The notes under the pieces were generated by a model. The model saw only the letters and a list, made by a program, of their open reading frames with translations, searched no databases and had not been told where the DNA came from. A stretch of 64,000 nucleotides of DNA. Origin: Alphaproteobacteria bacterium (GTDB lineage Bacteria; Pseudomonadota; Alphaproteobacteria; Ferrovibrionales; Ferrovibrionaceae). Shown here piece after piece: positions 17,718-26,748 of the stretch (positions are counted from its first letter, which is position 1; the number at the start of each line of letters is the position of its first letter). The stretch is taken from assembly GCA_017307375.1 (NCBI GenBank), contig JAFKFH010000012.1:1-64000 (forward strand), read 5' to 3'. Both the position numbers and the translations under genes were made by a program.

Positions 17718-19084
17718 GCCGCGGCCATCGCGGCTGCACGCGGCGGCGGCAAGGAACCGAGACGCCCGGATTCGTTTGCGACGTTCCAGGGGCGGCGCAC
17801 GCCGCCGATCGCCTCGGCCACGGCCAGTCCGGATTGCAGCCCGTCCTCGTGGAATCCCCACCCGGCCCAGGCGCCACAATGCCAGATGCCGCCCAGCCCC
17901 TGGATGCCACCAAGCTCGGCCTGGGCCTTTTCGGTTCCGAGGTCGAAGACGGGGTGGGCATAGTCGATCGTCCTGACGATGCGGTCCGCCGCGATCGGCC
18001 GATCGGGGTTCAGGGTAACAAAAAGCTCGTCGATGCCCTGCAGCCGCTGCAGCCGGTTCATCCAATAGGTGACGCAGAGCGGCCCGCCGGCCACCCGCCC
18101 GCTTTGCCCGACATAATTCCAGCTCGACCAGGCACGCCGTCGCCGCGGCATCAGCGCGGGATCGTGGTGGAGAACTGCCGTGTTGGACTGGTAGCGGAAG
18201 GCACCCAGGATTGCCCGTTCGCGGTGGCCGGCATCGGCAAGCAGGCGCAGCGAGATATCGGCATGCGTCGCCAGCACGATCTGGTCGAAGCGCTGCTCGG
18301 CACCGGTCTCGTCGGTGACGATCACGCCGTCTGCGCCGCGCCGGACCGCGCGCACACCGCAACCCAGTCGGATCTCGCCGGAAATTCCGGCCGCCAGCCG
18401 TTCGACATAGCGGCGGCTGCCACCGGTTACCGTGCGCCATTGCGGCCGGTCGCGCAGCTTCAGCAGGCCGTGGCTGGCACAGAAGCGGACGAAGCTGCGC
18501 AGCGGAAACTGCCGCACGTCGGGGGCATCGGTCGACCAGATCGCCGCCGCCATCGGCAGCAGGTGATCGTCCAGGAAACTTTCCCCATAGCCCTCGCGCG
18601 ACAGGTAGTCACCGAGGGTAAGGCCTGGCTCGAAAGCCGGGTCGAGAACGGCAGGCGCCTCGCCGTAGAAGCGCAGGATGTCGCGCAGCATCCGCCAGAA
18701 CCGGGGACGCAGCAGGTTGGTCGGCTGCGCGACCAGCCCGGCGAGATCGCCGCCCGAATACTCGAACGCCCCGTCGTCGATCGACGCGGCAAACGACATG
18801 TCGCTCGGCTGAGTTTCGACACCGAGATGATCGAACAGCGCCACGAGATTGGGATAGTTGACCGGATTGTAGACGATGAAGCCGGTATCGACCGGCACGG
18901 CGCCAGCCGCGCCGCGAACGTCGACGGTATTGGAATGACCGCCCAGGCGCGCCTCGCGCTCGATCAGCGTCACGTGGTGCGCCTGCGACAACGTCCAGGC
19001 CGCCGAGAGGCCGCTGATGCCGGAGCCGATGACCCCGATATGCAAGGCGCCGTTCCCCCGCCGCCGCAAACTCGATTCGCTCAT
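17714..19084 (-). CDS. Flavin-containing amine oxidase-like protein (fatty acid modification)
   Basis: 456 residues from MSESSLRRRGNGALHIGVIGSGISGLSAAWTLS. The ATG at 19084 has a GGGGG stretch upstream and is preferred over a TTG at 19108. The FAD dinucleotide-binding motif GSGISGLSAAWTL is followed by E-R-EARLGGHSNTVDV. The C-terminal FAD motif GIWHCGAWAGWGFHEDGLQSG is also present. This is the relative of desaturase/oxidase enzymes clustered with DUF1365 and CFA genes; in Rhodobacter a protein of this kind belongs to the sigma-E operon and to furan fatty acid synthesis. First gene of the divergent operon, with its own TGATCC promoter. Confidence 0.87.
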   Translation of the reverse strand: MSESSLRRRGNGALHIGVIGSGISGLSAAWTLSQAHHVTLIEREARLGGHSNTVDVRGAAGAVPVDTGFIVYNPVNYPNLVALFDHLGVETQPSDMSFAASIDDGAFEYSGGDLAGLVAQPTNLLRPRFWRMLRDILRFYGEAPAVLDPAFEPGLTLGDYLSREGYGESFLDDHLLPMAAAIWSTDAPDVRQFPLRSFVRFCASHGLLKLRDRPQWRTVTGGSRRYVERLAAGISGEIRLGCGVRAVRRGADGVIVTDETGAEQRFDQIVLATHADISLRLLADAGHRERAILGAFRYQSNTAVLHHDPALMPRRRRAWSSWNYVGQSGRVAGGPLCVTYWMNRLQRLQGIDELFVTLNPDRPIAADRIVRTIDYAHPVFDLGTEKAQAELGGIQGLGGIWHCGAWAGWGFHEDGLQSGLAVAEAIGGVRRPWNVANESGRLGSLPPPRAAAMAAA

Positions 19085-19114
19085 GTCGCCCCCGTGCCAG
19101 CATATCAACCGAAG

Positions 19115-19144
19115 TCGATACGTGGCCGATAGAAAGCCGGATCA
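19115..19144 (-). promoter_or_regulatory. Sigma-E (ECF11-type) promoter of the amine oxidase operon
   Basis: On the minus strand TGATCC (19144-19139), 18 bases, then TATCGA (19120-19115), ending 30 bases before the start codon at 19084. Hexamer, spacing and the TA at the start of the -10 element match the rpoE promoter about 70 bases away on the other strand. Confidence 0.78.
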
Positions 19145-19210
19145 CGGTAACCGGGGGTGATTGTTCGGTCCGTCCCGGCTGGCTCCCCACTCTTTTCGGC
19201 CAGATTGCCG

Positions 19211-19240
19211 TGATCCAGCGCGCGAAGGCCAGCGTAATCG
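19211..19240 (+). promoter_or_regulatory. Sigma-E (ECF11-type) autoregulatory promoter of rpoE-chrR
   Basis: TGATCC (19211-19216), 18 bases, then TAATCG (19235-19240). It lies 112 bases before the chosen rpoE start at 19353. Autoregulation through such a promoter is established for Rhodobacter-type RpoE. Confidence 0.78.
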
Positions 19241-19352
19241 GGCTATGGTTAGCGATGCCCTGCATACTCCCCTTCCCGGCATTGCCGGTCGCAAGCGCCC
19301 TCCTGGCGTCAGACGGATCATCTTCGAGCCGGCCGGTTCTGCGCCGTCGTCG

Positions 19353-19946
19353 ATGACCTCTCCGTCGGCACCACCGCGCGCAGGCGCCGGGCCAGATCCG
19401 CTTGCCGTGCGGATGAATGCCCACATCCAGGCGATCGCCGCGACGCAGGACCGCAGCGCCTTCGCCGCGCTGTTCAGCCACTACGCACCGCGGGTGAAGG
19501 CGTATCTGATCCGACTTGGCTGCCCTGACGGGCAGGCCGAGGAACTGGCCCAGGAAACGATGCTGGCGGTATGGCGCAAGGCTGATCGCTTCGATCCGGC
19601 CAAGGCTGCGGCAGGTACCTGGATATTCACGATCGCCCGCAACCTTCGCATCGACCAGGTGCGGCGCGAACGGCGACCCGAGCTTGATCCGGACGATCCC
19701 GCGCTGGTGCCGGCCCCCGCACCTGAAGCAGATCTTGTCCTGCAAGCCAAACAGCACCACGTGCTGGTCCAGAACGCCCTTCAGGCATTGCCGCCCGACC
19801 AGGCCCGCGTGATCGCCTTGTCCTTCTTCGAGGACAAACCGCACGGCGAGATCGCAGGTGAACTCGGCCTGCCGCTGGGCACGGTGAAATCGCGCATCCG
19901 ATTGGCCTTCGCCCGGCTGCGCGCGGCTCTTGAGCAGACGTCATGA
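19353..19946 (+). CDS. rpoE: ECF sigma factor RpoE (ECF11, singlet-oxygen response type)
   Basis: 197 residues from MTSPSAPPRAGAG; an ATG 20 codons later is possible, and a much longer reading to 19161 would pass through the promoter and is rejected. Region 2 contains FAALFSHYAPRVKAYLIRLGCPDGQAEELAQETMLAVWRKADRFDPAKAAAGTWIFTIARNLRIDQVRRERR. Region 4 contains ALPPDQARVIALSFFEDKPHGEIAGELGLPLGTVKSRIRLAFARLR. The gene is followed by a ChrR-type anti-sigma factor with ATGA overlap, which identifies the ECF11 group. Expected to drive the TGATCC promoters listed here when ChrR releases it. Confidence 0.93.
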   Translation: MTSPSAPPRAGAGPDPLAVRMNAHIQAIAATQDRSAFAALFSHYAPRVKAYLIRLGCPDGQAEELAQETMLAVWRKADRFDPAKAAAGTWIFTIARNLRIDQVRRERRPELDPDDPALVPAPAPEADLVLQAKQHHVLVQNALQALPPDQARVIALSFFEDKPHGEIAGELGLPLGTVKSRIRLAFARLRAALEQTS

Positions 19947-20596
19947 CGGCGATTGTCCACCATCCCTCCAACAGCCTGCTGCTCGACTACGCGGCCGGCA
20001 CCCTCGACGAAGCCTCGTCGCTGCTGATTGCGACGCATCTGACCCTGTGCCCGCATTGCCGTGCCGAGGTCGCGGCGGCCGAGGCGATCGGCGGCAGCCT
20101 GCTCGACGATCTGCCGGCTGCCCCGCTGCGGCCCGGCGCCCTGGATGCGGTGATGGCCAGGCTGGCTGCGCCGGCCGAGCAGCCGACGCTGCGGAAACCG
20201 CAGCCGTCGACCTGGCTGCCCCGCCCGCTGACCGAGCGCCTGGGGGGCGACGATCCGTCGCTATGGAAGTGGCGTTGGCTCGGCCCGGGCCTTGCGGATC
20301 TGCCGCTCGTGTCGGACCGCAACAGGCCATCGGCCCGCATGGTCCGGCTGACGCCCGGCACCGGCCTGCCCCCTCACGATCACGGCGGCCGCGAATTGAC
20401 CCTGGTGCTGCGCGGTGCCTTCGGCGACCGTTTCGGCCGGTTCGGCCGCGGCGATGTCGAGGAGACCTATCCCGATATGCATCACGAACCCGTGGCGCTG
20501 GAAGGCGAGGTCTGCATCGGTCTTGTCGTCACCGACGCCCGCCTGCGCTTCGACGGATTCATCGCCCGGGCTATGCAGACTTTCACCGGGGTGTGA
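19943..20596 (+). CDS. chrR: Zinc-binding anti-sigma factor ChrR
   Basis: 217 residues. The N-terminal anti-sigma domain has the zinc ligands His6, His32, Cys36 and Cys39 (HLTLCPHC). The C-terminal cupin has His145, His147, Glu151 and His181 (PHDHGGRE and DMHH), each displaced by only 1-4 residues from the ligands known in Rhodobacter ChrR. It holds RpoE inactive and lets it go in response to singlet oxygen or related lipid damage. Translationally coupled to rpoE. Confidence 0.94.
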   Translation: MTAIVHHPSNSLLLDYAAGTLDEASSLLIATHLTLCPHCRAEVAAAEAIGGSLLDDLPAAPLRPGALDAVMARLAAPAEQPTLRKPQPSTWLPRPLTERLGGDDPSLWKWRWLGPGLADLPLVSDRNRPSARMVRLTPGTGLPPHDHGGRELTLVLRGAFGDRFGRFGRGDVEETYPDMHHEPVALEGEVCIGLVVTDARLRFDGFIARAMQTFTGV

Positions 20597-20645
20597 CCGG
20601 CGTTACTTGCGGGATGGAGGCAATAAGGCCATATACTGGGCCGTG

Positions 20646-20990
20646 ATGGTCAGGGTGTTGGCGACAGTCTTGATGGCGGCGGTAATCGGATACAGCAGTT
20701 TTGCGCTGGCCGATCCTCCCTCTCTGCGCCTGCCGCCAGCGACCGACCTCGCCCCGCTCCCCGATCCCGGACCGACGATTTCCTCGCCGCTCGGGCCGCG
20801 GCGGGTCGATCAGCCGGGCTTGCGGGCCAATCTCGGGCCGACCGACATCGCGCCGGGCTCCAGGCTTTCGGTGATCGGCGGCCGTGACTCCGCCTACCGC
20901 AACAACCCGCTCGACGACATCGACGATGCGCGCCGGCCGCTGTCGCGCGACTTCTTCGCTGGGATGAAACTCGACATTCCGCTGAACTGA
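20646..20990 (+). CDS. Small exported hypothetical protein
   Basis: 114 residues from [22 protein letters not shown], a Sec signal with cleavage before DPPSLRL. The mature part is Pro-rich and short ([35 protein letters not shown]), with no recognised domain. A GTG one codon earlier could also start it; the ribosome-binding site is weak. It lies 49 bases after chrR and 4 bases before cobQ. I cannot assign a function. Confidence 0.6.
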   Translation: MVRVLATVLMAAVIGYSSFALADPPSLRLPPATDLAPLPDPGPTISSPLGPRRVDQPGLRANLGPTDIAPGSRLSVIGGRDSAYRNNPLDDIDDARRPLSRDFFAGMKLDIPLN

Positions 20991-20994
20991 GCCG

Positions 20995-22455
20995 ATGCCA
21001 GCCCGCGCATTGATGCTGCAAGGCACGGGATCGGACGTCGGCAAGTCGCTGCTGGTCGCCGGTCTCTGCCGGGCCTATAGCCGGCGCGGCCTGTCGGTAT
21101 TGCCGTTCAAGCCGCAGAACATGTCGAACAACGCCGCCGCGACGCCGGACGGCGGCGAGATCGGCCGGGCGCAGGCATTGCAGGCGCGCGCCTGCGGCGT
21201 CGTGCCGGATACCGACATGAATCCGGTGCTGCTGAAGCCATCGTCAGACCGGCGGTCGCAGGTGGTGGTTCACGGTCGCGTCGCCGCCGACCTGGCCGCT
21301 TCGGCCTATCAGGACTACAAGGCAGGCTTGGCCCGTGCGGTGGCTGACAGCTTCGCCCGCCTGAAATCCCGGGCCGACCTCGTCATCGTCGAAGGCGCCG
21401 GCAGCCCGGCCGAGATCAATCTGCGCGCCAACGACATCGCCAACATGGGCTTCGCTATGCCCCACGGCGTGCCGGTGGTGCTGGTTGGCGACATCGATCG
21501 CGGCGGCGTCATCGCCTCGGTCGTCGGGACCCACGCAGTGCTGCCGCCGGACGAGCAGCGCCTGATTCAGGGCTTCATCATCAACAAGTTCCGCGGCGAC
21601 CCCCGGCTGTTCGACGACGGCATGGCGGAAATCGCCCGGCGCACCGGCTGGCCCGCGCTGGGCCTGGTCCCCTGGCTCGGTGCGGCGCGCGCCCTGCCCG
21701 AGGAAGACGCGATGCGCGTCGGCCGCCATGCGACGGCCGACCGCGGCGCCCTCGTCGTCGCGGTGCCGATGCTGGCCCGCATCGCCAATTTCGACGATCT
21801 CGACCCGCTGGCCGCCGAGCCGGGGGTCGAAGTCCGCTTCGTGCCGCCCGGCCAGCCGCTGCCGGCCGAGGCCGCGGTGATCGTGTTGCCGGGTTCGAAG
21901 GCCACGATCGCGGATCTGCGCTTCCTGCGCAGCCAGGGGTGGGATATCGACCTGCTCGCGCATTGGCGGCGGGGCGGACGGGTGCTCGGCATCTGTGGCG
22001 GCTACCAGATGCTCGGCCGCATCATCGCCGATCCCGAAGGGCTAGAAGGGCCTGCCGAAACCGTCGACGGCCTTGGCCTGCTGGCGATCGATACCGTGCT
22101 TGCCGGGCGCAAGACGGTCCGACCGATCACGGGCGAGACCCCTGACGGCATCGCCGTGACCGGCTATGAAATCCATCTCGGCCAGACCGAGGGGCCCGAT
22201 TGCGCCCGTCCGATGCTGAGCCTGGCGGGACGGCCGGACGGTGCCGTCTCGGCCGACGGACGGGTTGCGGGCTGCTATCTGCACGGACTGTTCGGGGCCG
22301 ACGGCTTCCGCCGCGCCTGGCTCGATGGCCTGAAACCTGGTGCGGGTTCCGACCTTGCCTTCGAAGCCCGGGTCGAGGCCGCGCTCGACGAACTGGCCGA
22401 TCATCTGGCCGCCCATATCGATCTCGACACTTTGCTGGCGCTGGCGCGCCGGTAA
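20995..22455 (+). CDS. cobQ: Cobyric acid synthase
   Basis: 486 residues. It amidates four side chains of adenosylcobyrinate a,c-diamide in cobalamin synthesis, using glutamine and ATP. The dethiobiotin-synthetase-like N-terminal domain has the P-loop [11 protein letters not shown] and [11 protein letters not shown]. The glutaminase domain has the nucleophile Cys334 in [10 protein letters not shown] and the His of CYLHGLFG. No other cobalamin gene is in the window and the 4-base gap upstream leaves no room for a B12 riboswitch. Confidence 0.95.
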   Translation: MPARALMLQGTGSDVGKSLLVAGLCRAYSRRGLSVLPFKPQNMSNNAAATPDGGEIGRAQALQARACGVVPDTDMNPVLLKPSSDRRSQVVVHGRVAADLAASAYQDYKAGLARAVADSFARLKSRADLVIVEGAGSPAEINLRANDIANMGFAMPHGVPVVLVGDIDRGGVIASVVGTHAVLPPDEQRLIQGFIINKFRGDPRLFDDGMAEIARRTGWPALGLVPWLGAARALPEEDAMRVGRHATADRGALVVAVPMLARIANFDDLDPLAAEPGVEVRFVPPGQPLPAEAAVIVLPGSKATIADLRFLRSQGWDIDLLAHWRRGGRVLGICGGYQMLGRIIADPEGLEGPAETVDGLGLLAIDTVLAGRKTVRPITGETPDGIAVTGYEIHLGQTEGPDCARPMLSLAGRPDGAVSADGRVAGCYLHGLFGADGFRRAWLDGLKPGAGSDLAFEARVEAALDELADHLAAHIDLDTLLALARR

Positions 22456-22478
22456 GAAACCAGTCAGGAAGCAAGTCA

Positions 22479-23471
22479 ATGCAGGACATCAAGCTACGTT
22501 ATCGCCGGCTGGGCCGCAGCGACCTTCTGGTATCGCCGATCGGGCTGGGCTGCATGTCGCTCGCCGGCGTCTACGGGGATGCCGACGACGCCGAGTCGGA
22601 CCGGCTGATCCATCATGCGCTGGATATCGGCGTGAACCATCTCGACACGGCCGACATGTACGGCTGGGGCCACAGCGAGACCGTCGTCGGCAAGGCGATC
22701 AAGAGCCGCCGGGCCGAGGTCGTGCTGGCCACCAAGTTCGGCCAGTACCGGCGCGATGACGGCAGCAATGGCGTCAATGGGCGGCCCGACTACGTCCGGC
22801 AAGCCTGCGATGCCAGCCTGCAGCGGCTTGGCGTCGACGTCATCGACCTCTATTACCAGCATCGCGTCGATCCGGCGGTACCGATCGAGGAGACCGTGGG
22901 GGCCATGGCCGAGTTGGTCGAGCAGGGCAAGGTACGCCATCTCGGCCTGTCGGAGGCAAACAGCGCCACGATCCGGCGCGCCCATGCCGTCCATCCGATC
23001 GCCGCCGTGCAGACGGAATATTCGATCCTCTATCGGACCGAGGCCGAGGCCACCCGCAAGACCACGACCGAGCTCGGCATCGGCTTCGTCGCCTATTCAC
23101 CGTTGGGCCGCGGGCTGCTGACCGGCACGATCACGTCGCTGGCGGACGTCAGCGGCCGCCGCGCGGTGCATCCACGCTTCCAGAGCGGCAATTTCGAGAA
23201 CAATCGCAAGCTTGCGGCGCCGATCGAGGCCTTGGCCGCAGCCAAGGGCGTGACGCCGGCCCAGGTCACGCTGGCCTGGCTGCTGGCCCAGGGCGACGAC
23301 ATCGTCACCATTCCCGGCACGCGAAATCCTGGTCGCCTGGATGAAAACCTCGGCGCGCTGCAACTCGACCTGACCCCGGCCGAGGTGGCGGGGCTGACCG
23401 CCGCGATCCCGGCGGGCGCAGCATCCGGCGACCGCTACCCGGCGGCGGCGATGGCCGCGGTGAACCTCTAA
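22479..23471 (+). CDS. Aldo/keto reductase
   Basis: 330 residues from [39 protein letters not shown] lies 8 bases upstream and longer readings enter cobQ. The catalytic tetrad is visible: Asp in [12 protein letters not shown], the Tyr just after it, Lys in VLATKFGQ, and His in [16 protein letters not shown]-site residues are in ITIPGTRNP. It resembles the YghZ/AKR13-like general aldehyde reductases. It follows cobQ by 23 bases and converges with the GlxA-type regulator (4 nt overlap). Confidence 0.9.
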   Translation: MQDIKLRYRRLGRSDLLVSPIGLGCMSLAGVYGDADDAESDRLIHHALDIGVNHLDTADMYGWGHSETVVGKAIKSRRAEVVLATKFGQYRRDDGSNGVNGRPDYVRQACDASLQRLGVDVIDLYYQHRVDPAVPIEETVGAMAELVEQGKVRHLGLSEANSATIRRAHAVHPIAAVQTEYSILYRTEAEATRKTTTELGIGFVAYSPLGRGLLTGTITSLADVSGRRAVHPRFQSGNFENNRKLAAPIEALAAAKGVTPAQVTLAWLLAQGDDIVTIPGTRNPGRLDENLGALQLDLTPAEVAGLTAAIPAGAASGDRYPAAAMAAVNL

Positions 23472-24424
23472 CCCAGGCGCAGGTCGCGCACGCCGCGACC
23501 GAGCCGGCGGCGCAGCAACGTTCTCAACGTGGCGCCGTCGGCATAGCCGACCTCGGTGGCAACCGTCTCCAGGTTCTGCCCGATCGCGATCAGATGCTGG
23601 GCGCGCTCGACCCGCATATCCTGAAAGAAGGCGAGCGGGGACTTGCCCAGGACCGCCTCCGTCCGACGTTGCAGCGTTCGTGGCGTCACGGCGAGGGCCC
23701 TGGCCGCCTCCTGCAGCGAAAAGCCGGCGGCGAGCCTGGCACGGGCCCAGCGTTCGAAACGTTCGACCAGCGGATCGGCATGGGCCAGATAGTCCGGGAT
23801 CATGTACGGGGCCTGTGACGGCCGCTTGTCGACCAGCATGAAACGGGCGACCAGCGCGGCCATCTCCGGGCTGGCCTGCCGCATCAGCCACAGCGCAAGG
23901 TCGAGATGGCCCATCGCCGCCCCGGCGGTGACGACGCGATCGCCCGGCACGATCATCCGCCCGTCGTCGAGCCGCACCTGCGGATAACGCTGCCGGAACA
24001 GCGGCGCCAGCGACCAGGTGGTAGTGGCTTCCCGGCCGTCGAGCACGCCCGACTCGGCCAGGAGGAAGGTGCCGACACAGGAAGCACCGACACTGATCCC
24101 GTCGGCGTGCCAGGCCCGCAGGTGACCGAGCGCGTCACGGACATCGGGCCGGGCGAGCGCCGGCACCAGCCGCTCCGGCAGCTTGGCATTCAGTGCCGGC
24201 ACGATCACCCAGTCCGGCCTACGGACAGTCTCGATCGACGCGACCGCCATGGTCAGGCCGAGTGCGGTGCGGATACCGGGCCGGACGCCGACCACCGCAA
24301 CATCGAAAGGCGGATGCGGGCTGCCCTGCACTGCCGCCAGTTCGTTGGCAGTCGAAAACATGTCGAGCAGGACGGTCATGCCGGTATCGAAGACGCCGTC
24401 CAGAGCGAGGATGGCAAGGTTCAT
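23468..24424 (-). CDS. GlxA family transcriptional regulator (DJ-1/PfpI plus AraC HTH)
   Basis: 318 residues. Residues 1 to about 185 form the DJ-1/PfpI-like domain ([20 protein letters not shown], then [26 protein letters not shown] with the Cys elbow). The C-terminal AraC domain (about 215-318) has [30 protein letters not shown] and [20 protein letters not shown]. Such regulators usually activate catabolism of amino acids or betaines. A near-perfect inverted repeat directly abuts its start codon, and the divergent gene encodes a cysteine-synthase-like enzyme, the likely target. Confidence 0.9.
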   Translation of the reverse strand: MNLAILALDGVFDTGMTVLLDMFSTANELAAVQGSPHPPFDVAVVGVRPGIRTALGLTMAVASIETVRRPDWVIVPALNAKLPERLVPALARPDVRDALGHLRAWHADGISVGASCVGTFLLAESGVLDGREATTTWSLAPLFRQRYPQVRLDDGRMIVPGDRVVTAGAAMGHLDLALWLMRQASPEMAALVARFMLVDKRPSQAPYMIPDYLAHADPLVERFERWARARLAAGFSLQEAARALAVTPRTLQRRTEAVLGKSPLAFFQDMRVERAQHLIAIGQNLETVATEVGYADGATLRTLLRRRLGRGVRDLRLG

Positions 24425-24457
24425 GTCGTAAATGACCTCGATATTGTCATTTGCGAC
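24425..24457. promoter_or_regulatory. Inverted-repeat operator between the GlxA-type regulator and the PLP enzyme gene
   Basis: GTCGTAAATGAC (24425-24436) and GTCATTTGCGAC (24446-24457) are inverted copies with one mismatch in 12, separated by 9 bases; centres are 21 bp apart, two helical turns. It is immediately upstream of the regulator start, so binding there would also affect its own expression. Confidence 0.7.
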
Positions 24458-24531
24458 GATAGCCCTGCTATCGGGGTCAATCTAGCGTGGCGGACAGACA
24501 TCCTGACCCGCGCTGCTGGGAGAACGCCCTG

Positions 24532-25458
24532 ATGACCATCCTCGATACCATCGGCAACACGCCGCTCGTCGCCCTGCGCCATGTCGCCCCGGCGAACGGC
24601 GCACGCATCCTGCTCAAGGTCGAGAGCACCAACCCGACCGGCAGCATGAAGGACCGGATGGCGCTGGCGATGATCGAGGCGCCGGCCGCCGATGGCCGGC
24701 TGAAGCCGGGCGCCGCCGTCGTCGAATATACCGGCGGCAGTACGGGCGTCTCGCTGGCGCTGGTCTGCGCGGTCAAGCGCCATCCGCTGCATCTCGTCAC
24801 GTCGGATGCGTTCTCGCGCGAAAAGCTCGACCACATGCGCCTGCTGGGCGCCAAGCTGACGCTGGTGCCGAGCGAAGGCGGCAGGCAGACCGAAAAACTG
24901 ACCAGGGACATGATCCGCGAGGCCCATCGGATCGCCGGCGAACTGGGTGCCTACATCACCGCCCAGATGGAGAACACCGACCAGCTTCAGGCCTATGCCC
25001 GGCTTGCCGACGAAATCTGGGCCCAGACCGGGGGCCGGCTGGATGCCTTCGTCCAGAGTGTCGGTACCGCGGCGTCATTGCGCGGAACTGCGGCGGCCTT
25101 GCGCCGGCGCGACGAACGCATCCGGATCGTGGCGGTCGAGCCCGCCGAATCCGCGGTGCTGTCGGGCGGCCCCTCGGGCGCGCATAAGATCGACGGGATC
25201 GGCGCGGGCTACGTGGTGCCGCTGTGGGACGACAAGATCGCCGACGGCATCGAGTCGGTATCCACCGCCGATGCCCGGGCGATGGCGTTCCGGCTGGCGG
25301 CGGAGGAAGGCCTGTTCTGCGGCACATCAACCGGCGCCAACGTCACGGCCGCGCTGCGTCTGGCCGAGCGGCTGGGGCCGGACGCGACCATCGTCACGAT
25401 CCTGTGCGACACCGGCATGAAGTACCTGAAGACCTTCGCCGAGGGGTTGACCGCCTGA
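24532..25458 (+). CDS. PLP-dependent cysteine synthase-like enzyme
   Basis: 308 residues from MTILDTIGNTPLVALRHVAP; GGGAG lies about 10 bases upstream and is the reason to reject an earlier start. Fold-type II PLP enzyme with the Schiff-base Lys40 in NPTGSMKDRMA, the phosphate-binding loop near VGTAASLRG, and EYTGGSTGVSLAL. It is close to CysK/CysM, but the usual CysK TSGNTG loop reads TGGSTG, and it is not next to sulfate genes. Divergent from a GlxA-type regulator, it could be a catabolic beta-eliminase or a diaminopropionate-type enzyme. Substrate uncertain. Confidence 0.83.
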   Translation: MTILDTIGNTPLVALRHVAPANGARILLKVESTNPTGSMKDRMALAMIEAPAADGRLKPGAAVVEYTGGSTGVSLALVCAVKRHPLHLVTSDAFSREKLDHMRLLGAKLTLVPSEGGRQTEKLTRDMIREAHRIAGELGAYITAQMENTDQLQAYARLADEIWAQTGGRLDAFVQSVGTAASLRGTAAALRRRDERIRIVAVEPAESAVLSGGPSGAHKIDGIGAGYVVPLWDDKIADGIESVSTADARAMAFRLAAEEGLFCGTSTGANVTAALRLAERLGPDATIVTILCDTGMKYLKTFAEGLTA

Positions 25459-25461
25459 CGC

Positions 25462-26673
25462 CTACCCCACCAGGCTCGACCTGACCGCCATCCCGGCGGC
25501 GGTCAGGGCGGCGACGATCCGCCCGCTATGGGCCTTGTCCTGGGTTTCGACCAGAAGCTCGACCTCGGCCGACTTGACCGACAGGGCCCCGAACAGCCGC
25601 TGGTGCTGCACCTCGACGACGTTGCCACCCTGCTCGGCCACCAGCCGGGTCAGTTGGGCCAGCGCACCGGGCTGGTCGGCCACGTCGACGTTCAGCTTGA
25701 CCAGGCGGCTGTCGCGGGCCAGGCCGCGCATCAGCACGTTGGCGAGCAGTCGCGTATCGACATTGCCACCGGAAACGATAAGCCCGACCCTTTGCCCGCG
25801 GAAACGGTCCGGGTGATAGAGCAGCGCGGCTAGGCCCGCGGCACCGGCGCCCTCGGCCACGGTCTTCTCGACCTCGATCAGCATGATCATCGCCCGCTCG
25901 ATCTGGCGCTCCGGAACCAGCAGAACGTCGGTGCCATGCTGGCGCAGGATTTCGAGCGGGCGCTCGCCGACGTCGCGCACCGCGATCCCCTCGGCGATCG
26001 TGGGTCCCCCGACCGATACCGGCTGGCCGGCCAGGCGCTGGGCGGCCGCGCCATAGCTTTCGACCTCGACCCCGACGACGCGGGTATGCGGGCTGACGCC
26101 GGCCGCCGCGACGACCGCGCCGGCCGCCATGCCGCCGCCGCCGACCGGGATGATCAGGCTGTCCAGGTTGGGAACGGCGGTCAGCATTTCCAGCGCCGCG
26201 GTACCCTGGCCGGCAATGATCGCATCGTCGTCATAAGGATGGACGAAGACGAGGCCCTCGGCCTCGGCCGTCGCGCGCGCGAACGCCGCGGCCTCGGCCA
26301 GGGTATCGCCCTCGAGCAGGACGCGGGCGCCGAGATGGCGGGTGTTGGCGACCTTCACGAAGGGCGTGAAACGCGGCATGACGATCGTCGCGGTGATGCC
26401 CAGCGCCCGGGCGTGATAGGCCACCGCCTGGGCATGGTTGCCGGCCGACATGGCGATGACGCCGCGCCGCGCCTCGACGGCGTCGAGCTGCTGCAGCTTG
26501 TTGGCTGCGCCCCGTTCCTTGAACGACGCGGTGAACTGCAGGTTCTCGAACTTGACCCAGACTTCCGCGCCGGTGATCAGCGACAGGGTTTCCGACCGCA
26601 TGGTGGGGGTGTGCGCGACCTTGCCCTCGATGCGCCACGCGGCAGCCTCGATATCCTTGAACGTCACGGTCAT
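25462..26673 (-). CDS. ilvA: Threonine ammonia-lyase with ACT domain
   Basis: 403 residues. Lys52 in QFTASFKERGAANK binds PLP; VGGGGMAAG binds its phosphate; the N-terminal catalytic domain runs to about 320. A single ACT domain (VKLNVDVADQPGALAQLTRLVAEQGGNVVEVQHQR) closes the protein, as in the shorter TdcB/IlvA form of alphaproteobacteria. It converts threonine to 2-oxobutanoate and ammonia. Convergent with the PLP gene before it, with only 3 bases between the stops. Confidence 0.92.
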   Translation of the reverse strand: MTVTFKDIEAAAWRIEGKVAHTPTMRSETLSLITGAEVWVKFENLQFTASFKERGAANKLQQLDAVEARRGVIAMSAGNHAQAVAYHARALGITATIVMPRFTPFVKVANTRHLGARVLLEGDTLAEAAAFARATAEAEGLVFVHPYDDDAIIAGQGTAALEMLTAVPNLDSLIIPVGGGGMAAGAVVAAAGVSPHTRVVGVEVESYGAAAQRLAGQPVSVGGPTIAEGIAVRDVGERPLEILRQHGTDVLLVPERQIERAMIMLIEVEKTVAEGAGAAGLAALLYHPDRFRGQRVGLIVSGGNVDTRLLANVLMRGLARDSRLVKLNVDVADQPGALAQLTRLVAEQGGNVVEVQHQRLFGALSVKSAEVELLVETQDKAHSGRIVAALTAAGMAVRSSLVG

Positions 26674-26695
26674 CGCAGGACACTCCCTCTCATGA

Positions 26696-26726
26696 AAACG
26701 GCCCCGACGCGGCGCGCACCGGGGCC
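26696..26726 (-). terminator. Probable terminator of the acid phosphatase gene
   Basis: On the minus strand a 7-bp GC stem, GGCCCCG (26726-26720) with CGGGGCC (26706-26700), has a 13-base loop and is followed by GTTTTC. It begins 22 bases after the phosphatase stop. The T-run is short, so efficiency is uncertain. Confidence 0.5.
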
Positions 26727-26748
26727 GGCAATGGTCGGACCCGGTCGA

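Noticed and set aside
20991-20994. Cobalamin riboswitch before cobQ
   Set aside because: Only 4 bases separate cobQ from the preceding gene and no B12-box-like sequence is seen.
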